DNA from: Amphiprion ocellaris
Taxonomy: Eukaryota; Chordata; Actinopteri; Pomacentridae
NCBI RefSeq assembly: GCF_022539595.1
Contig: NC_072775.1
Span: 28,344,770 to 28,408,769, forward strand
Direction of reading: 5' to 3'
Length of the DNA stretch: 64,000 nucleotides
This document shows positions 20,500 to 31,948 of this stretch, piece by piece. Position numbers and translations under genes: made by a program. The notes beneath the pieces are model-generated. The model was not told the origin of the DNA. It saw only the letters and a program-made list of their open reading frames with translations, and did no database searches. Position 1 is the stretch's first letter. The number at the start of each line of letters is the position of its first letter.

Positions 20500-23400
20500 A
20501 ATTGCAAATTTAACATCTGGGCAAAATATTCAAACAACACATTTTCATATAACTTTGCTAAAGTATACAGTGACTTTCTTATCAAAACTTAGGGCCCCTC
20601 ACCTAGAACTCGATCAAGACGTATTAAGTAAAATAACGCATAAATTTAAAAAACGAGCCAGTACAAGATTTGTACTCATATTTTAGTGGTCTTTCCAAGT
20701 GGAAGCATCCATTTTTTCAAGACAATGAGAAAACCACAAAGAATCCAGAACCTGCTATCAAAGCAACAGTTTGAAAAAGTTTTACATATAGTCTAACATA
20801 CAGAAAAAGCAATGTGATGCTACTGTGGCTTATGAAACACAAAAGTGTGTGTTATTCAGTGTCAAACAGCATGCCATTACACCACAGGGCAGTCCAATGA
20901 ATACAGATGCAATACAATCAAAGGTTGTCAGGTCTTAAGCCATAGTGTACTATGTAGCTAACAAGCATTCTTTTGTAGAAACACCACCTTACTTCATGAA
21001 TTTCAAAGACTTTTGAAGGTTAAGGTTTTTAAAAGAGAGGTACTAGAGGGGTCCTGAAGAGCCCTTTCAGTCCATCTGGTAATAAGTGAGTCAATAGTTA
21101 GTGTAGATGTGCCCTATCAGGAAGTAGCTTGCATCAACATGACCACACCTATTCTAATATGCCAACCTCAAATTCACTCAGCCGGAGAAGGGACAAGAAA
21201 CTCACGAAAAAAAAAAAACAATATCAGGCACACTTACAAATATATCTAAAATACTATATTAAATAGAAATCAGAAAAACTTTCTCAGTGAGCAGGATTAT
21301 AGATTATGCCATGCTGCCAATACAGTGACTAATCACCCTTTAGAGGAAAGATAAACCAAGCGAGTAAGCAGTGAGTTGCCTGCTCTGCTTGATATTCTGC
21401 ACATTAACAGTTGAGATGCTAAGTATTGCTTTCTACTCTGACTCAAGTAATTTCATGTTTCATCTTCTAGAGACAGAGTTCCATAATGTGTTTAGCCAAA
21501 TAGGCAAGCCCTACCAGGAGCAGTGGGACACTGTAGCCTAGTTCCATCACAAGTGAAACTACAAGTGGATTAGGAGAACACAGTCCCTCCCTGAGAACAA
21601 CGCCCCACCTTGCAATCTAAAATACTGATCTGGGTCTCTTTTAAAATTTAATGGGTTCTTTCTTACCTCGTGTTCCACCTTTCCATCAAGTTGCCTGAAA
21701 CTTGGCCTGGTAGTTTTTTTTTTTTTGTAATTTTGCTGACAGACAACCAAAGAAACATTGGCTTAACTAAGCCAATGTTTCTTTGCCATAATTGTCTTCC
21801 GGACATGTTGACTCGGACTAGTCTCAGTCATGGCTTCTTGTCTCACCTGGTCTTTGGTTTCTAGATGACCACCAGTTTGCTTTTTTTCTGGCCAGTGAGG
21901 TTGGCTTCTATCCTAGCAGAAAGAAGAGACTGTTCATGGCTTTAGGTAATGATTATTTCCAAATTGTGTTTTTCCTGCAGAACAACCAAAATATCATACT
22001 TTTATTTTTATTTTTTGACACTGCAAAAAATATCCCCAATATTTTGTTTCCAAGATTTAGTTTCTTTGCTCAGAGTTGTTCCTTGGAGTTGTTTTCTGTT
22101 TCTGTTAGTTTTAACTTTTCTGAAGTGATGAGGGGAGTGATAATATTCTACATCTGACTTACATAAAAAACAGCAGGAAGACAACAGTGTTTTTTTGCCA
22201 TTCCTTTGTGATCAGCCTTGAATTGATCTCAAAACCACTTTGATCAAGGACTAGTCTTACTCTAGACCTACCTACAGCCCTTGTACCAACACCTTCGTGC
22301 TGTTTCACACATTTTATTTTGCATAGACATTGGAAAAACTAAACAAATCATTATGGTCGGATGTGCAGTTAGAGATGAAGATAGTTTGAAACATATTTAG
22401 TCTTCATGTGGGTATCTATATTGACGCTACTGTGGCGCTCAGCTAACTATAGTGACTATGTCAGTTAGGTGCTGAAAGGTGTATTGGTTCATTTGTGACA
22501 GAGCTAGGTTCGAAGTCTCCCCCCACTTACAATCCTTGTACTAAACTATGCTACAATCCTTGCCCACTTGTCTCTCTCCTAGATGCACCAGGATAAATTT
22601 AATATTGTCTGACTCTGGGTCCAATTGTACATACAAAGATTTCCAAAATGTTATGTTTCTCAAATAGCAGTGACATTAAGAAACCTTTTTTTTTCATTTG
22701 TTATCACTGTTAGATAAATGCTTTTGCAATATGATGTTCAGGTATTGATAACAAGGAACAACCTGAGACAAGCTCTTGTGATTGCCAGATCTAGTTCTAG
22801 CTTCAAAATTTTGAACTCATCCCAGAAGTCTTCAGGCAGCAAAACAGTAAAACAACAACAACTGTGCTCACAAGTCATTAAGAGACACTGATAATTATGT
22901 AGGTGCAAGTGCGTTTTTTCCTTTTGTTCCTATGTCTTAGTCCAAATGATGCAAAGTCATGACGACATCCTCTTTGCAGACAAGCAAGCCAGTCAGTATA
23001 CACACATGCCCACACGCAAATGTTTTCATTCTTAAGTGTAAAATTATGAAGCTTTACTTAAATATAAAGGAAGGTAAATGATGAACTGTGCCAGTTAAAA
23101 AAAAATAACAACCAAGAAACAAAAACTGGAATTTATGAGCATTGCAGCACAAACTATACATTACCATCAATGACATTATTTTCTAAGGTGAAATAGCTGC
23201 ACATCACACAGACATAAAGATATTAAGTTATGAAAATAAAACCTACATAAATTAAACTTGTATTAAAAAATATATTACATACATATGCATAAATAAATTA
23301 CATAAGTTGAGTGAATATCAGAATGATATAGAAAAAAGCCAAAAATAAAAGCCAATGAACACAGTTACTCAATGCCTGTAACTGTATGGCACATCGTCTG

Positions 23401-23654
23401 AAGGCTATCACTGTGATACACTGTCCACTGTAAATAAAGTTAACATAAACTGTTCCACTTCTCCACATGAGCGCTACACCCTGTGCTTTGATACCCATGC
23501 TGTAATGTCATGATGTCCATTGTCCATAAGGTTTGTACATTTACCACGAGGCACATCTTCGACATTCCACAGGTGGTCTCATTACTTCGTTACTACTTCC
23601 TATGCTGAGAAAACTACATACATCCTAATGTCACATGTACATGTCATTGAGGGT
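20500..23654. other. Downstream flank and probable 3' UTR of the cntnap2-like gene; little recognised
   Basis: The sequence next to 23655 is presumably 3' UTR on the - strand. Candidate polyadenylation signals (TTTATT on the + strand) occur near 22000 and 22313, but I cannot choose between them. A perfect palindrome lies at 21749-21784. No coding sequence is evident. Confidence 0.35.
21749..21784. repeat. Perfect 17-bp palindrome with 2-nt loop
   Basis: The arm AAAGAAACATTGGCTTA (21749-21765) is the exact reverse complement of 21768-21784, separated by AC. It follows a T-rich run. It could form a hairpin in RNA or DNA, or be the fused ends of a decayed inverted-repeat element. Confidence 0.85.
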
Positions 23655-23854
23655 TCAGATGAACCACTCCTTCTTGCTCTCATCTATAGTTTCAGTGAAG
23701 GCTGGGTCATTCACAATGATCGCTGCGTCGGCACAGTCTGCTGACTCCGCTCCCTTGGCCTCATTAGTATGGTAGGAGCCTTTATGACGAAACATATGAC
23801 GGATCACAAACACCATGATGCAAAGGACAGTGAAGATCACAGTGGAGATGATGC
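23655..23854 (-). CDS. cntnap2: cntnap2-like last exon: transmembrane helix and cytoplasmic tail
   Basis: The acceptor AG lies just above 23854, and the exon runs to TGA at 23655-23657. It encodes a hydrophobic helix (STVIFTVLCIMVFVI) and then a basic juxtamembrane stretch (RHMFRHKGSYHTNEAKG), the usual protein 4.1-binding region of Caspr proteins. The C-terminus is ESKKEWFI, a PDZ-ligand-like end. From memory, a tail with MFRHKG-YHTNEAKGAES and KKEW-I is characteristic of CNTNAP2 rather than CNTNAP3, 4 or 5. Teleosts have a and b copies, which I cannot tell apart. It is separated from the preceding exon by a 17-kb intron full of transposons. Confidence 0.88.
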
Positions 23855-24151
23855 CTGGAAATAAAACGAATCAGCATTTTATTTAACAGACTGAACAGCT
23901 GAAATATTCTGTCTGATGCTTCAATTATAGAAATGTCAGAACAGAAGTAGCAGTGGTCCAAAAAACAAAAAAAAACTTCCCCAGAATACAAATTGATGTT
24001 GTTCGATTCTCCCTTCCTGGGAAGCATCCATGTTTGCTAACACCACACCCTCAACATGTAGCACAGTCTTTTACTTACAAATTTGTAGTCCCTAGGCCAC
24101 AACCAGGGATGACAACAGTGCTTCTCACTGGTTGATCCTCATATATGTGCA
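23855..24151. other. Start of 17-kb intron, nothing recognised
   Basis: Intron sequence between the last coding exon of the cntnap2-like gene and the first transposon end. No repeat or coding sequence was identified. Confidence 0.4.
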
Positions 24152-25044
24152 TACACTACGCTCAAAAGAACAACCCAATTTTTCCATTTTTCTAAGTTAG
24201 AAATTATGCACTTTAATGTCTCATTGTACTCTCAAATCAAAGCATAGAGGAAATAAACAAATCAAGGAGAAAAAAAAAACTATTTAGAAACCAAAATGTA
24301 TTCTAAACTTTTGACTCATCAAAGTAGGCATCTTTGGCAGATGTAACGCCTGAACACACTCGTGGCATTCTTTCCACAAAGGAAATCAAATATTCTTTAG
24401 AAAGTTCTTCCCAATTTCCCAGCTGTTTGTAGGTTGCTTTGCATTCGCTCTTCTGTCTAGTAAAGATAAGATAGTCCTTTATTTCTCCCCACTCCAGGGA
24501 AATTCACATTGTTACAGCAGCTTATGTAGCAATAAACATGGTAGTAGGAATAAAATAATAATAAAATAGTAGTAATAATATTTACAAAATGTACAGGGAT
24601 GAGAAGTGAGGATGAAATAGTACAGTACTGACACACTGTAAACAATACAATGTAAAAATAAGTTTCAAAAGTGCAAAGATGTAGCAGTGCAAGAATTGCT
24701 GTGCAATTCTTTTTGATTCGGGGCGATATGATATGAGTCAGTTTATGTTAACATCAGCCAGTGATGCTGATGTTGTAAAGTCTTACAGCAGATGGGATGA
24801 AGGACCTGCGATAGCGCTCCTTCTTGCAGGGTGGATGTCTCAGTCTGCTGCTGAAGGAGCAGCTTAAAGACCCCACAGTGTCATGCAGTGGGTGAGAGGG
24901 ATTGTCCATGATGGATGTGAGCTTTGCCAACATCCTCCTCTCACCCACCTCCTCTATGGAGTCCAGGGAACAGTCCAGGACAGAATCGGCCCTCCTGACC
25001 AGTCTGTTTAGTCTCTTTCTGTCCCTTTCAGTGCTTCCCGCTCC

Positions 25045-26136
25045 TCAGCAGACCACTGCATAGAAAACAGCACACACTACCACAGAGTCATAAAATGTCC
25101 AGAGCAGAGTCCTGCACACTCCAAAGGACCTCAGTTTCCTCAGCAGGTGGAGATGACTTTGGTCCTTCTTGTACAAGACCTCTGTATTGTGTGTCCAGTC
25201 CAGTTTATTGTTGAGGTGAACACCCAGGTATTTGTATGTGTCCACCATCTCAATATCCAAACCCTGGATGTTCACTGGTGTAGTCGGAGGTGTCTTCCTC
25301 CTGCAGAAGTCGATAATCATCTCCTTCGTCTTACTGGGGTTGAGCTGCAGATGGTTTCGCTCACACCAATCAACAAAGTCAGAGATGACCGCCCTGTACT
25401 CCCGCTCATCCCCCTCAGATACACACCCGACAATGGCTGTATCATCAGAGAACTTCTGGAGGTGACAGCTCCCAGAGTTGTAGTGGAAGTCCAATGTGTA
25501 CAGGGTAAAGAGAAAGGGGGAGAGCACTGTCCCCTGTGGGGCCCCCATGCTGCTGACTACCACATCAGACACACAGTCCTGAAGCCTCACGTACTGTGGT
25601 CTGTTGGTGAGGTAGTCGATGGTCCAAGCAGCCAGGTGACAGTCTACTCCTGCTCCTTCAGGCTTCAGCCTGAGCAGAGAAGGCTCGATTGTGTTGAAAA
25701 CACTGGAGAAGTCAAAGAACATGACCCTCACAGTGCTGTCGGTGTTCTCCAGGTGAGTCAGCAATCTGTGCAGCAGGTAGACGACTGCATCATCCACTCC
25801 AATGTTCGGTTGGTAAGCGAACTGCAGTGGATCCAGATGTGGGCTCACCTGGGGACGGAGGTTCCTGAGGACCGTCCTCTTCATGGTCTTCATCAGATGA
25901 AAAGTGAGGGCCACAGGTTTGAAGTGGTTAGGCTCCCTGGGGCTCCTGGTCTTTGAGACAGGAACCAGGCAGGAAGTCTTCCATAACAGAGGAACCCTCT
26001 CCAGAATCAGGGTCAGGTTAACGATGTGCAGCAGCACTTGACAGAGCTGGTCTGCACAGTCTCTAAGGAGTCTGGAGCTGATTCCGTCAGGACCTGCGGC
26101 TTTTCTGGTCTTGATCTTTTTCAGCTCACTTCTCAC
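25045..26136 (-). pseudogene. Rex1-like reverse transcriptase (363 aa fragment)
   Basis: The frame shows KAAGPDGISSRLLRDCA near its start, LDPLQFAYQPNIGVDDAV, MFFDFSSVFNTIEPSLL, GAPQGTVLSPFLFTLYT and FSDDTAIVGC (the catalytic -DD- box). NPSKTKEMIIDF and YKYLGVHLNNKLDW follow. These are diagnostic RT blocks of Rex1/Babar LINEs. The C-terminus runs out at a stop near 25045, and low-complexity DNA and frameshifts separate the RT from its endonuclease. The long opposite-strand frame (25147-25956) is a shadow. Confidence 0.85.
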
Positions 26137-26399
26137 CTGGTCAGCTGTTATGGAGAGACTGGGGGTGGTGGAGGAGGGTAGCAGGAGGAGGGGTGATGGT
26201 GGTGGTGGTGGGTGAGACGAGGAGGGGTGATGGGACTGTATGTGGAGTCTGGAGGTGGTGGAGGACAGGGATCGGAGGAGGGGTGCTGTTGGTGGTGTTG
26301 GTGGTAGAGAGCTGAGGTGTGAAGAAGGAGCTGGCTGGTCGGTGCTTTGATGAGAGGGGGTAGGGGTGAGAGGAGAGTCAAATCTGTTAAAGAACAGAT

Positions 26400-26864
26400 T
26401 CAGCTCATTGGCCCACTCCTGGTCTCCTGCTGCAGCTCCCCTCTCATGGCCTCTGCTGTAACCGAGATGGATCTCAGGTCTTTCCAGACCTCCCTCGTGC
26501 TATTTTCCTGCAGGTGAGATTCCATCTTGGACCTGTAGCTGGCCTTGTCATCCCTGATCTTCTTCTTTATCTCCTTCTGCACCCTCCTCAGCTCCTCTTT
26601 GTCCCCAGATCCAAAAAGCCCCCTCTTCTCCTCCAGCAGGGCCTTCAGTTCAGGGGTCACTCAGGGTTTGCTGTTACAGAAGCACCGCAGTTTCTTGGTC
26701 GGTACAGTGTTCTCTGCACAGAAGTTGATATAGTTCGCAATAGTGTCCGTCAGTGCATCAATATCCTCCCCATGTGGGCCACACAGCACATCCCAGTCTG
26801 TCGTCTCAAAGCAGCCCTGCAGCGCCTCAGTGGTCTCATCAGACCACTTCTTCACATACCTCAT
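26400..26864 (-). pseudogene. Rex1-like linker between endonuclease and RT, broken
   Basis: The upstream half (26661-26864) reads KKWSDETTEALQGCFETTDW and CAENTVPTKKLRCF. A stop follows, and then the downstream half (26400-26660) reads MTPELKALLEEKRGLF and KKKIRDDKASYRSK. These are typical of the charged linker in Rex1 ORFs. At least one stop interrupts it. Confidence 0.7.
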
Positions 26865-27021
26865 GGCGGGGGTTGTTTCTTTACCATAGGTATGTAAATG
26901 GGCTGCAGTCCCACCAGGTTGTGATCTGAGCGGCCCAGTGGGGGCAGGGGGGAGGAGCTGTATGCATCCTTGATGCTTGCATACAGTAGGTCCAAGATTT
27001 TACTGTCTCTAGTGTGGCAGG

Positions 27022-27444
27022 TCACATACTGGGTGAATGTGGGGAAAGTGGCAGAGAGTGATATATGATTAAAGTCTCCTGAGAGATGATAATAAGAGAC
27101 TGAGGGTGTGATGTTTGCAGCTGGGACACTTCACTGTGGATGAGTTCACAGGCTGCAGCCGCATCAGCCGAGGGAGGGATGTACACAGTAATAGCAATTA
27201 CATGTGAATACTCCCGGGGCAGATAGAATGGACGCAGACTAACCGCCAGTAATTCTATATCTATCTCTTTAACGCTAATGTGCCCAGCATTACACCATCT
27301 GTCATTCACATACAGTGCGAAGCCCCCACCTTTTTTCTTACCAATCTCCCTCACGTTCCGGTCCACTCTGACAAGATGAAATCCGTCCAGAGTTAAAAGT
27401 GAGTCCGGAGTGAGTTTGTTCAGCCATGACTCTGTGAACACCAT
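27022..27444 (-). pseudogene. Rex1-like endonuclease fragment
   Basis: The - strand frame reads VFTESWLNKLTPDS, GFHLVRVDRN, KKGGGFALYVNDRWC and VIAITVYIPPSADA. These are the middle endonuclease blocks of Rex1 LINEs. The N-terminal part is missing because the element ends at about 27450, and the frame decays toward 27022. Confidence 0.75.
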
Positions 27445-27450
27445 GAGGTT

Positions 27451-28250
27451 GCACTCCCAATACTACCAACTTGATGGGGGTTAAGTCTGGCCATTCCCGT
27501 GTTTTCAAGCTTACCATCTTGTTCTTTTTTCCTAATGTAGTTGTGGCATAGCTTGGACTGATGTTTTGGGTCATTATCTTGCAGTCGGATGAACCCCTGA
27601 CCAACTAGGTGCACACCAGAAGGTACTGCATGGCACTGTAGAATGCTGTGGTAGCCATTTTGGTTCAAGGTACCTCTCACTCTGTACAAGTCATCGATCC
27701 TGGATCCAGCAAAACAGCCCCAGACCATCATGCTTCCTCCTTCATGGTTGACAGTTGATGTCACATACTGAGGAACCATCATTTCGCCGACTTGACTGTG
27801 TACAAAAATCCTGGATTATGAACCAAAGATTTCAAATTTGATTCCAGTCTTCAGTAGTTATTGGCTGTGTTTCGTGGCCCAGGCAAACCCCTTTTCCACT
27901 TCTGACGTCTTAGCAATGGCTTTCTTACTGCAACTCGACCTGTCAAACCTGCAATTCGAAGTCTTCTCTTCATAGTTGAAACTGAGACTTGCTTACTACG
28001 ACTACTATGAAGCTGCGCTTGAAGCTGTTGTCCTGTGAGTCACCTATTAGGCAGGCTGTTGACTCTCAGAAACTTGTCTTCTGATTCTGTTGTGGCTTTG
28101 GGTCTTCCAGACCTCTTCCTGTCAGAGTTTCCCCCAGTTTCGGAGTGCCTTTTTATGGTGAAGAAAATTGCACTCACTGACTCCGTGACTTTGTTCACAA
28201 TTTCTCTATAGAAAAGACCTACATTTTTAAGTGTTATGATGGTCTGTCTC
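27451..28250 (-). pseudogene. Tc1 element C transposase remnant
   Basis: The best frame (27420-27782, - strand) contains GGSMMVWGCFAGSRIDDLYR, then LQDNDPKHQSKLC and ARLNPHQ. The NDPKH and LNP blocks surround the second Asp and the approach to the third acidic residue of the DDE/D transposase. The N-terminal DNA-binding part at about 27800-28250 is recognisable only in shifted frames. Numerous frameshifts mean no functional protein. Confidence 0.75.
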
Positions 28251-28265
28251 TCTCCTATCTATATA

Positions 28266-28590
28266 ACATCAGCATCACAGGCTGATGTTAACATGAATTG
28301 GACTCATATCATATCACTCCAAATCAAAAAATTTGCACAGCAATTCTTGCACTGCTGCATCTTTGCACTTTTGAAACTTATTTTTTCAAGCCACTTTATA
28401 TTGTGTTGTTTACAGTGTGTCAATACTGTACTATTTCATTCTCATTTCTCATCTGTGTACATATTGTAAACATTATTACTATTTTATTTTACTATTATTT
28501 TATTGCTATTACTATGTTTATTGCTACATAAGCTGCCGTAACTGTGAATTTCCCCTGGTGTGGGGAGAAATAAAGGATCATCTTATCTTA
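28266..28590 (+). mobile_element. Rex1-like 3' end fragment
   Basis: This roughly 325-bp piece reads from a GCATCACAGGCTGATGTT block to GGAGAAATAAAGGATCATCT plus TTATCTTA. It is the inverted counterpart of 24461-24780 and is a severely 5'-truncated Rex1 copy in + orientation. It inserted into Tc1 element C, whose sequence resumes at 28591. Confidence 0.75.
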
Positions 28591-29099
28591 TTGTTAATTG
28601 CCTTTTCCTCGTCATTTTTATACCAACACGCTACTTTCTGCAGTATAGTACTGTTCAAATAATGCTCTCAAGGGTATAGTGCCAAGGTGTGTTTCAACAC
28701 TGCTTTTATACAGACTGAGGGGGTTGTAAGCAATTAAGTTGGGAAACCTGTAGGAATTGGTAGCACCAGCTTTCAAGGCTTGATCAACCTCCATTGCTGC
28801 AAAACAGCTTTAAGTTGTTAACCCATTTCTTATTCCCTGAAAAAGGCCTTTTTGTATAATTCTGAAATGTACATTGTTTTTCAGTTTTGGGTAACCTTAC
28901 CTTTTTTTTAACCTCTGGACGTTTACCACTTAAAACATTTCAAGCTATTCATTGGACTTGAACTACTTGACTTTCAATTCTAAAGGTATATTGCCTGAAG
29001 AATACAATGAACACATCAAAAACTGCAGCTGACTACATAATACTTCATGTCTTATTTGACATGATTAAGCTTATTTGTATTCCCAGGGTATATAAGAGG

Positions 29100-30230
29100 C
29101 CAATTTATGACACTGCACATGCAAAAGCCTGGAGTGGTTTCCGGCTTACATTCAAACTAGCACAACTCAGAAGTTGTCTCACATAATGTCTAAAACAAAA
29201 GTTATGTGAAGCCACAATGGCAGCCATCTTGGCACTGCTGGAAATTGGCATGAATGAGAGACAGGTAGCAAAAAATTGAAAATCACCAAGACAGCCATTC
29301 ATTACACCAAGAAAAAACAAGCTGAACATGGTACTACCGAATTGCTAGCTGGTTGCAGCAGGAAACATCTTTCAAGAGTTGACCATGCACTCATCCGTTC
29401 CTGTGTCAGGAATCATCGTCAGACCTCCAGGGACCGTAAAAATAAGTGGACACTGTCGAGAAATGTGACTTGTTCGGCAAGGACAGTTTGACACCAACTT
29501 CTTTTAGCTGATCTGAAGTCACAAAGGGCACGGAAGAAGCCCTTCTTCAACGAAAGGCAGAGGAAAGCACAATTACTCTTTGCTGGGGATCACAAGGCTT
29601 GGACTGTTGATGATTGGGATAAGGTTTCTCTTCAGTGATGAATCCAATTTTCAGTTGATGCCCACTCCAGCCAACTTAGTGGCTTGGAGGAAGCCAGGAG
29701 AAGCCTAAAAACTAGACTGTCTTGCCCCTAAGGTAAAACATGGGGGTGGATCAGTGATGATCTCAGGTTGTTTCAGTATGGGTGGAACAGGATAAAAGCA
29801 ACTGTGTGAAGGATGAATGAACCAGGTCATGCACAGGGCTACTCTTGAAAACAGACTTCTTCCATCAGCTGGAAAACTCTTTCCTGTCTCCAATGACTGG
29901 ATTTTCCAACAAGACTCTTATGCCCCTTGCCACACAGCAAGGTCAGTTGAAGCTTGGATGGAGAACCAGAACACTGGAACCATGCCTTGGACTGCTCAAT
30001 CACCAGATCTAAGTCCAATTGAAAACCTGTGGAAAATCACCAAACGCAAAATGGAGAATCACAAGCCCATAAACTAAACAAATTTATTTGAATTTATGCA
30101 ACAGGAATGGGCTGCTGTGACAGCAGAACAATGTCAGAAGCTGGTGGAGAGCATGCCAAGATGCATGGCTGCAGTCATCAAAAACAATGGTTACGCAATC
30201 AAGTACTAGCTCCTGTGTGTATCATGTGAC
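29100..30230 (+). pseudogene. Decayed Tc1/mariner transposase (element D)
   Basis: Successive frames read LALLEIGMNERQVAKN (near 29235, helix-turn-helix region), RNHRQTSRDRKNKWTL, and NRLLPSAGKLFPVSNDWIFQ (29817-30077). They finish with QQDSYAPCHTARSV, QSPDLSPIENLWKI. The last two contain the second Asp and the DLSPIENLW block of Tc1 DDE transposases. Several stops and frameshifts kill the gene. I could not define the termini. Confidence 0.75.
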
Positions 30231-30499
30231 TAAAACAGACAGAAAAGAAAACATGGAACATCTAAAAGCATTGTTTTTGGCAGTGCAGTGCCATAGCTAC
30301 TAATGTAAGAACTTAAGTGATTTTGGTTATTATCAAGAAAACTATACAAAATAGCTAGATATCAGCTCTTAAACTCGCATGAACTGTTTTGTTGTTATCA
30401 TTATATTTGTCCAAACAAATGTGCCTTTAGTTGTACCAGGCACTAAAATGAACAGGAAATTGAAGAAAACAAGGGTGGTCTCATCATTTTTTCCATGAC

Positions 30500-31017
30500 T
30501 ATAGCTGGGCTCACCTTCACGCACAGCAAGGGTTCCGGAACCAAAATACTGGAGAGGGGTTGGACTCTCTCCTTTTCTGGAGTTGCCCAGGGTGAGAATT
30601 GCCGGGCAGATGTGGGGATACTCATGAGCCTCTGGCTGAGTGCTGCTTTGCTGGAGTTCTCCCTGGAGAACGAGAAGGGTCACCTCTCTGCCTTCGTGTC
30701 AGAGGGGAAAACTCTGTCGTTTGTGTTGATGCACCGAACAACAGTTCGGAGTATTCGGCCTTCTTGGACTCTCTGGGCGGTGTCCTGGAAAGGGTGCTGC
30801 CTGGGAACTCCATAGTTCTCCTGGGGGACTTCAACGCTCATGTGGGCAATGATGGAGAAATTTGGAGGGGGGTCATTGGGAGGAACGGCCTGCCCGATTT
30901 GAAATTGCACAGTGTTTTATTATTGGACTACTGTGCAATAGACTAGCTAAATCGAACACCATGTTCGAGAAGAAGGTTGCTCAAAGTGTACCTGGTACCA
31001 TAGGCCAAAGGTCAATG
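30500..31017 (+). mobile_element. LINE endonuclease fragment, first part of a split copy
   Basis: The translation (30599-30946) contains NNSSEYSAFLDSLGGVLERV, IVLLGDFNAHVGND and VIGRNGLPDL. This is the middle of a LINE endonuclease domain that I recall from an abundant teleost non-LTR family. The match ends near 31017 at a GQRSM-like position. The next residues of the same domain appear at 37773, so a 6.7-kb block containing the gypsy element lies inside this LINE. Confidence 0.65.
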
Positions 31018-31346
31018 TAGCGTACTAAGGAAGCAGAACATTCCAGAGCAACACACAAAGATCCAAAGACTCTCTCCCAAAGCTGTAAATTTGGTAAGAC
31101 ACCATTTCAGGAGACAGCTAACCCAAAATTCACCTCCAAATGGAACATCTCCTGATCGGATGTTTACGAATAAAGGATCACTCATGGGACTTTTGGAGAC
31201 AACAGGATGCCTCCTACCTCCACTAGAATCTGATAAGTGTCATAAAGTGTCAACTGTGAGGAAAACCACACCTCTGCAGGATTGGCATTCTGACTTTCTG
31301 ATCTCCCAACCTAACACAGAATTTTCTACACAAGAGTGAATAGAAC

Positions 31347-31622
31347 TGTTGTAATGTTAAAAACGTTAAGATGTGTTGAGTTGGTCATACATGTAATGTA
31401 GGGGTGTATCCACAAGGCGGCAGTGTGAAGCCAGAGTGACATATTAAGAAAGTGACCTCCGGTGGTTGTCTGCTCTTGTTGTTCATGAAGACCTCTGCCC
31501 TGTAACATGTATTGTGCATACGTCCGCATGGACTCTTTGTTATCAAGTAGGTTCTAGATAAAACACAGATAAAATGTGAGCAATGTGTCGCGTGCTTTCT
31601 TTCATGTGGTAAAGTTACCACA
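31347..31622 (+). repeat. 5' LTR of gypsy element
   Basis: 276 bp, TG...CA ends, preceded by the AGAAC duplication. The sequence after it, TACTTTTGGCGACGAGG, includes the likely primer-binding site (TGGCGACGAGG), though I cannot assign the tRNA. Confidence 0.9.
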
Positions 31623-31727
31623 TACTTTTGGCGACGAGGTGAACTTTTTTTTTCGGACGTGTCTGTCGGTTTGTTTCGTTGTTAGCTTAGCTAGTCGACA
31701 GTGTGCTAGCCAGCTAGGCGGCTATGG

Positions 31728-31946
31728 ATGAGCAGCGGTACTGACTCGAAGGGAGCACCGCACGGAGACGACGCGGCAGAGGAGTTTCGCGAGGAGATGA
31801 GTCCTCGGGTCCAGATGGCTACGTTCGGGACTATCGGTGAATTCGTGGAGGAAAACAAAGATTGGACGGAGTATGAGGAGAGGTTGGACACTTTTTCCTT
31901 GCTAATGGGATTACGGAAGAGGCAAAGAAGCGCTCTATTCTCCTGA
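31728..31946 (+). pseudogene. gypsy gag N-terminus, frameshifted
   Basis: The 72-residue frame starts MSSGTDSKGAPHGD and includes the conserved-looking FVEENKDWTEYEERLDTF. It then leaves the gag frame at a run of five T (about 31889-31893) and stops at 31946. The rest of gag continues in another frame at 31949, so a single-base indel explains the break. Confidence 0.7.
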
Positions 31947-31948
31947 GT

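Larger units (their letters stand above)
24461..27450 (-). mobile_element. Rex1-like LINE inserted in Tc1 element C
   Basis: The 3' end at 24461 reads, on the - strand, GGAGAAATAAAGGACTATCTTATC. This is the short-repeat tail that I recall for Rex1/Babar elements. Moving 5', it contains RT (25045-26136), a linker (26400-26864) and a truncated endonuclease (27022-27444). It breaks off in the endonuclease at about 27450, so it is 5'-truncated. No clear target duplication is visible. GGT/GGA-rich low-complexity sequence at 26160-26300 lies between RT and linker. Confidence 0.8.
24154..28960 (-). mobile_element. Tc1 element C, broken into three parts by two Rex1 insertions
   Basis: The left terminus CACTACGCTCAAAAGAAC begins at 24154 after TA. 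Tc1 sequence covers 24154-24460, 27451-28265 and 28591 to about 28960. The transposase reads on the - strand. The motif RLNPIK, near 27480-27500, is followed across the Rex1 insertion by RRANAKQPTNSWE at 24407-24450. The two halves therefore meet at the expected place in the transposase C-terminus. The right terminal repeat was not found, so the upper limit is approximate. The element is inactive. Confidence 0.75.

Noticed and set aside
25147..25956. 269-codon + strand frame
   Set aside because: It is the antisense shadow of the Rex1-like reverse transcriptase.
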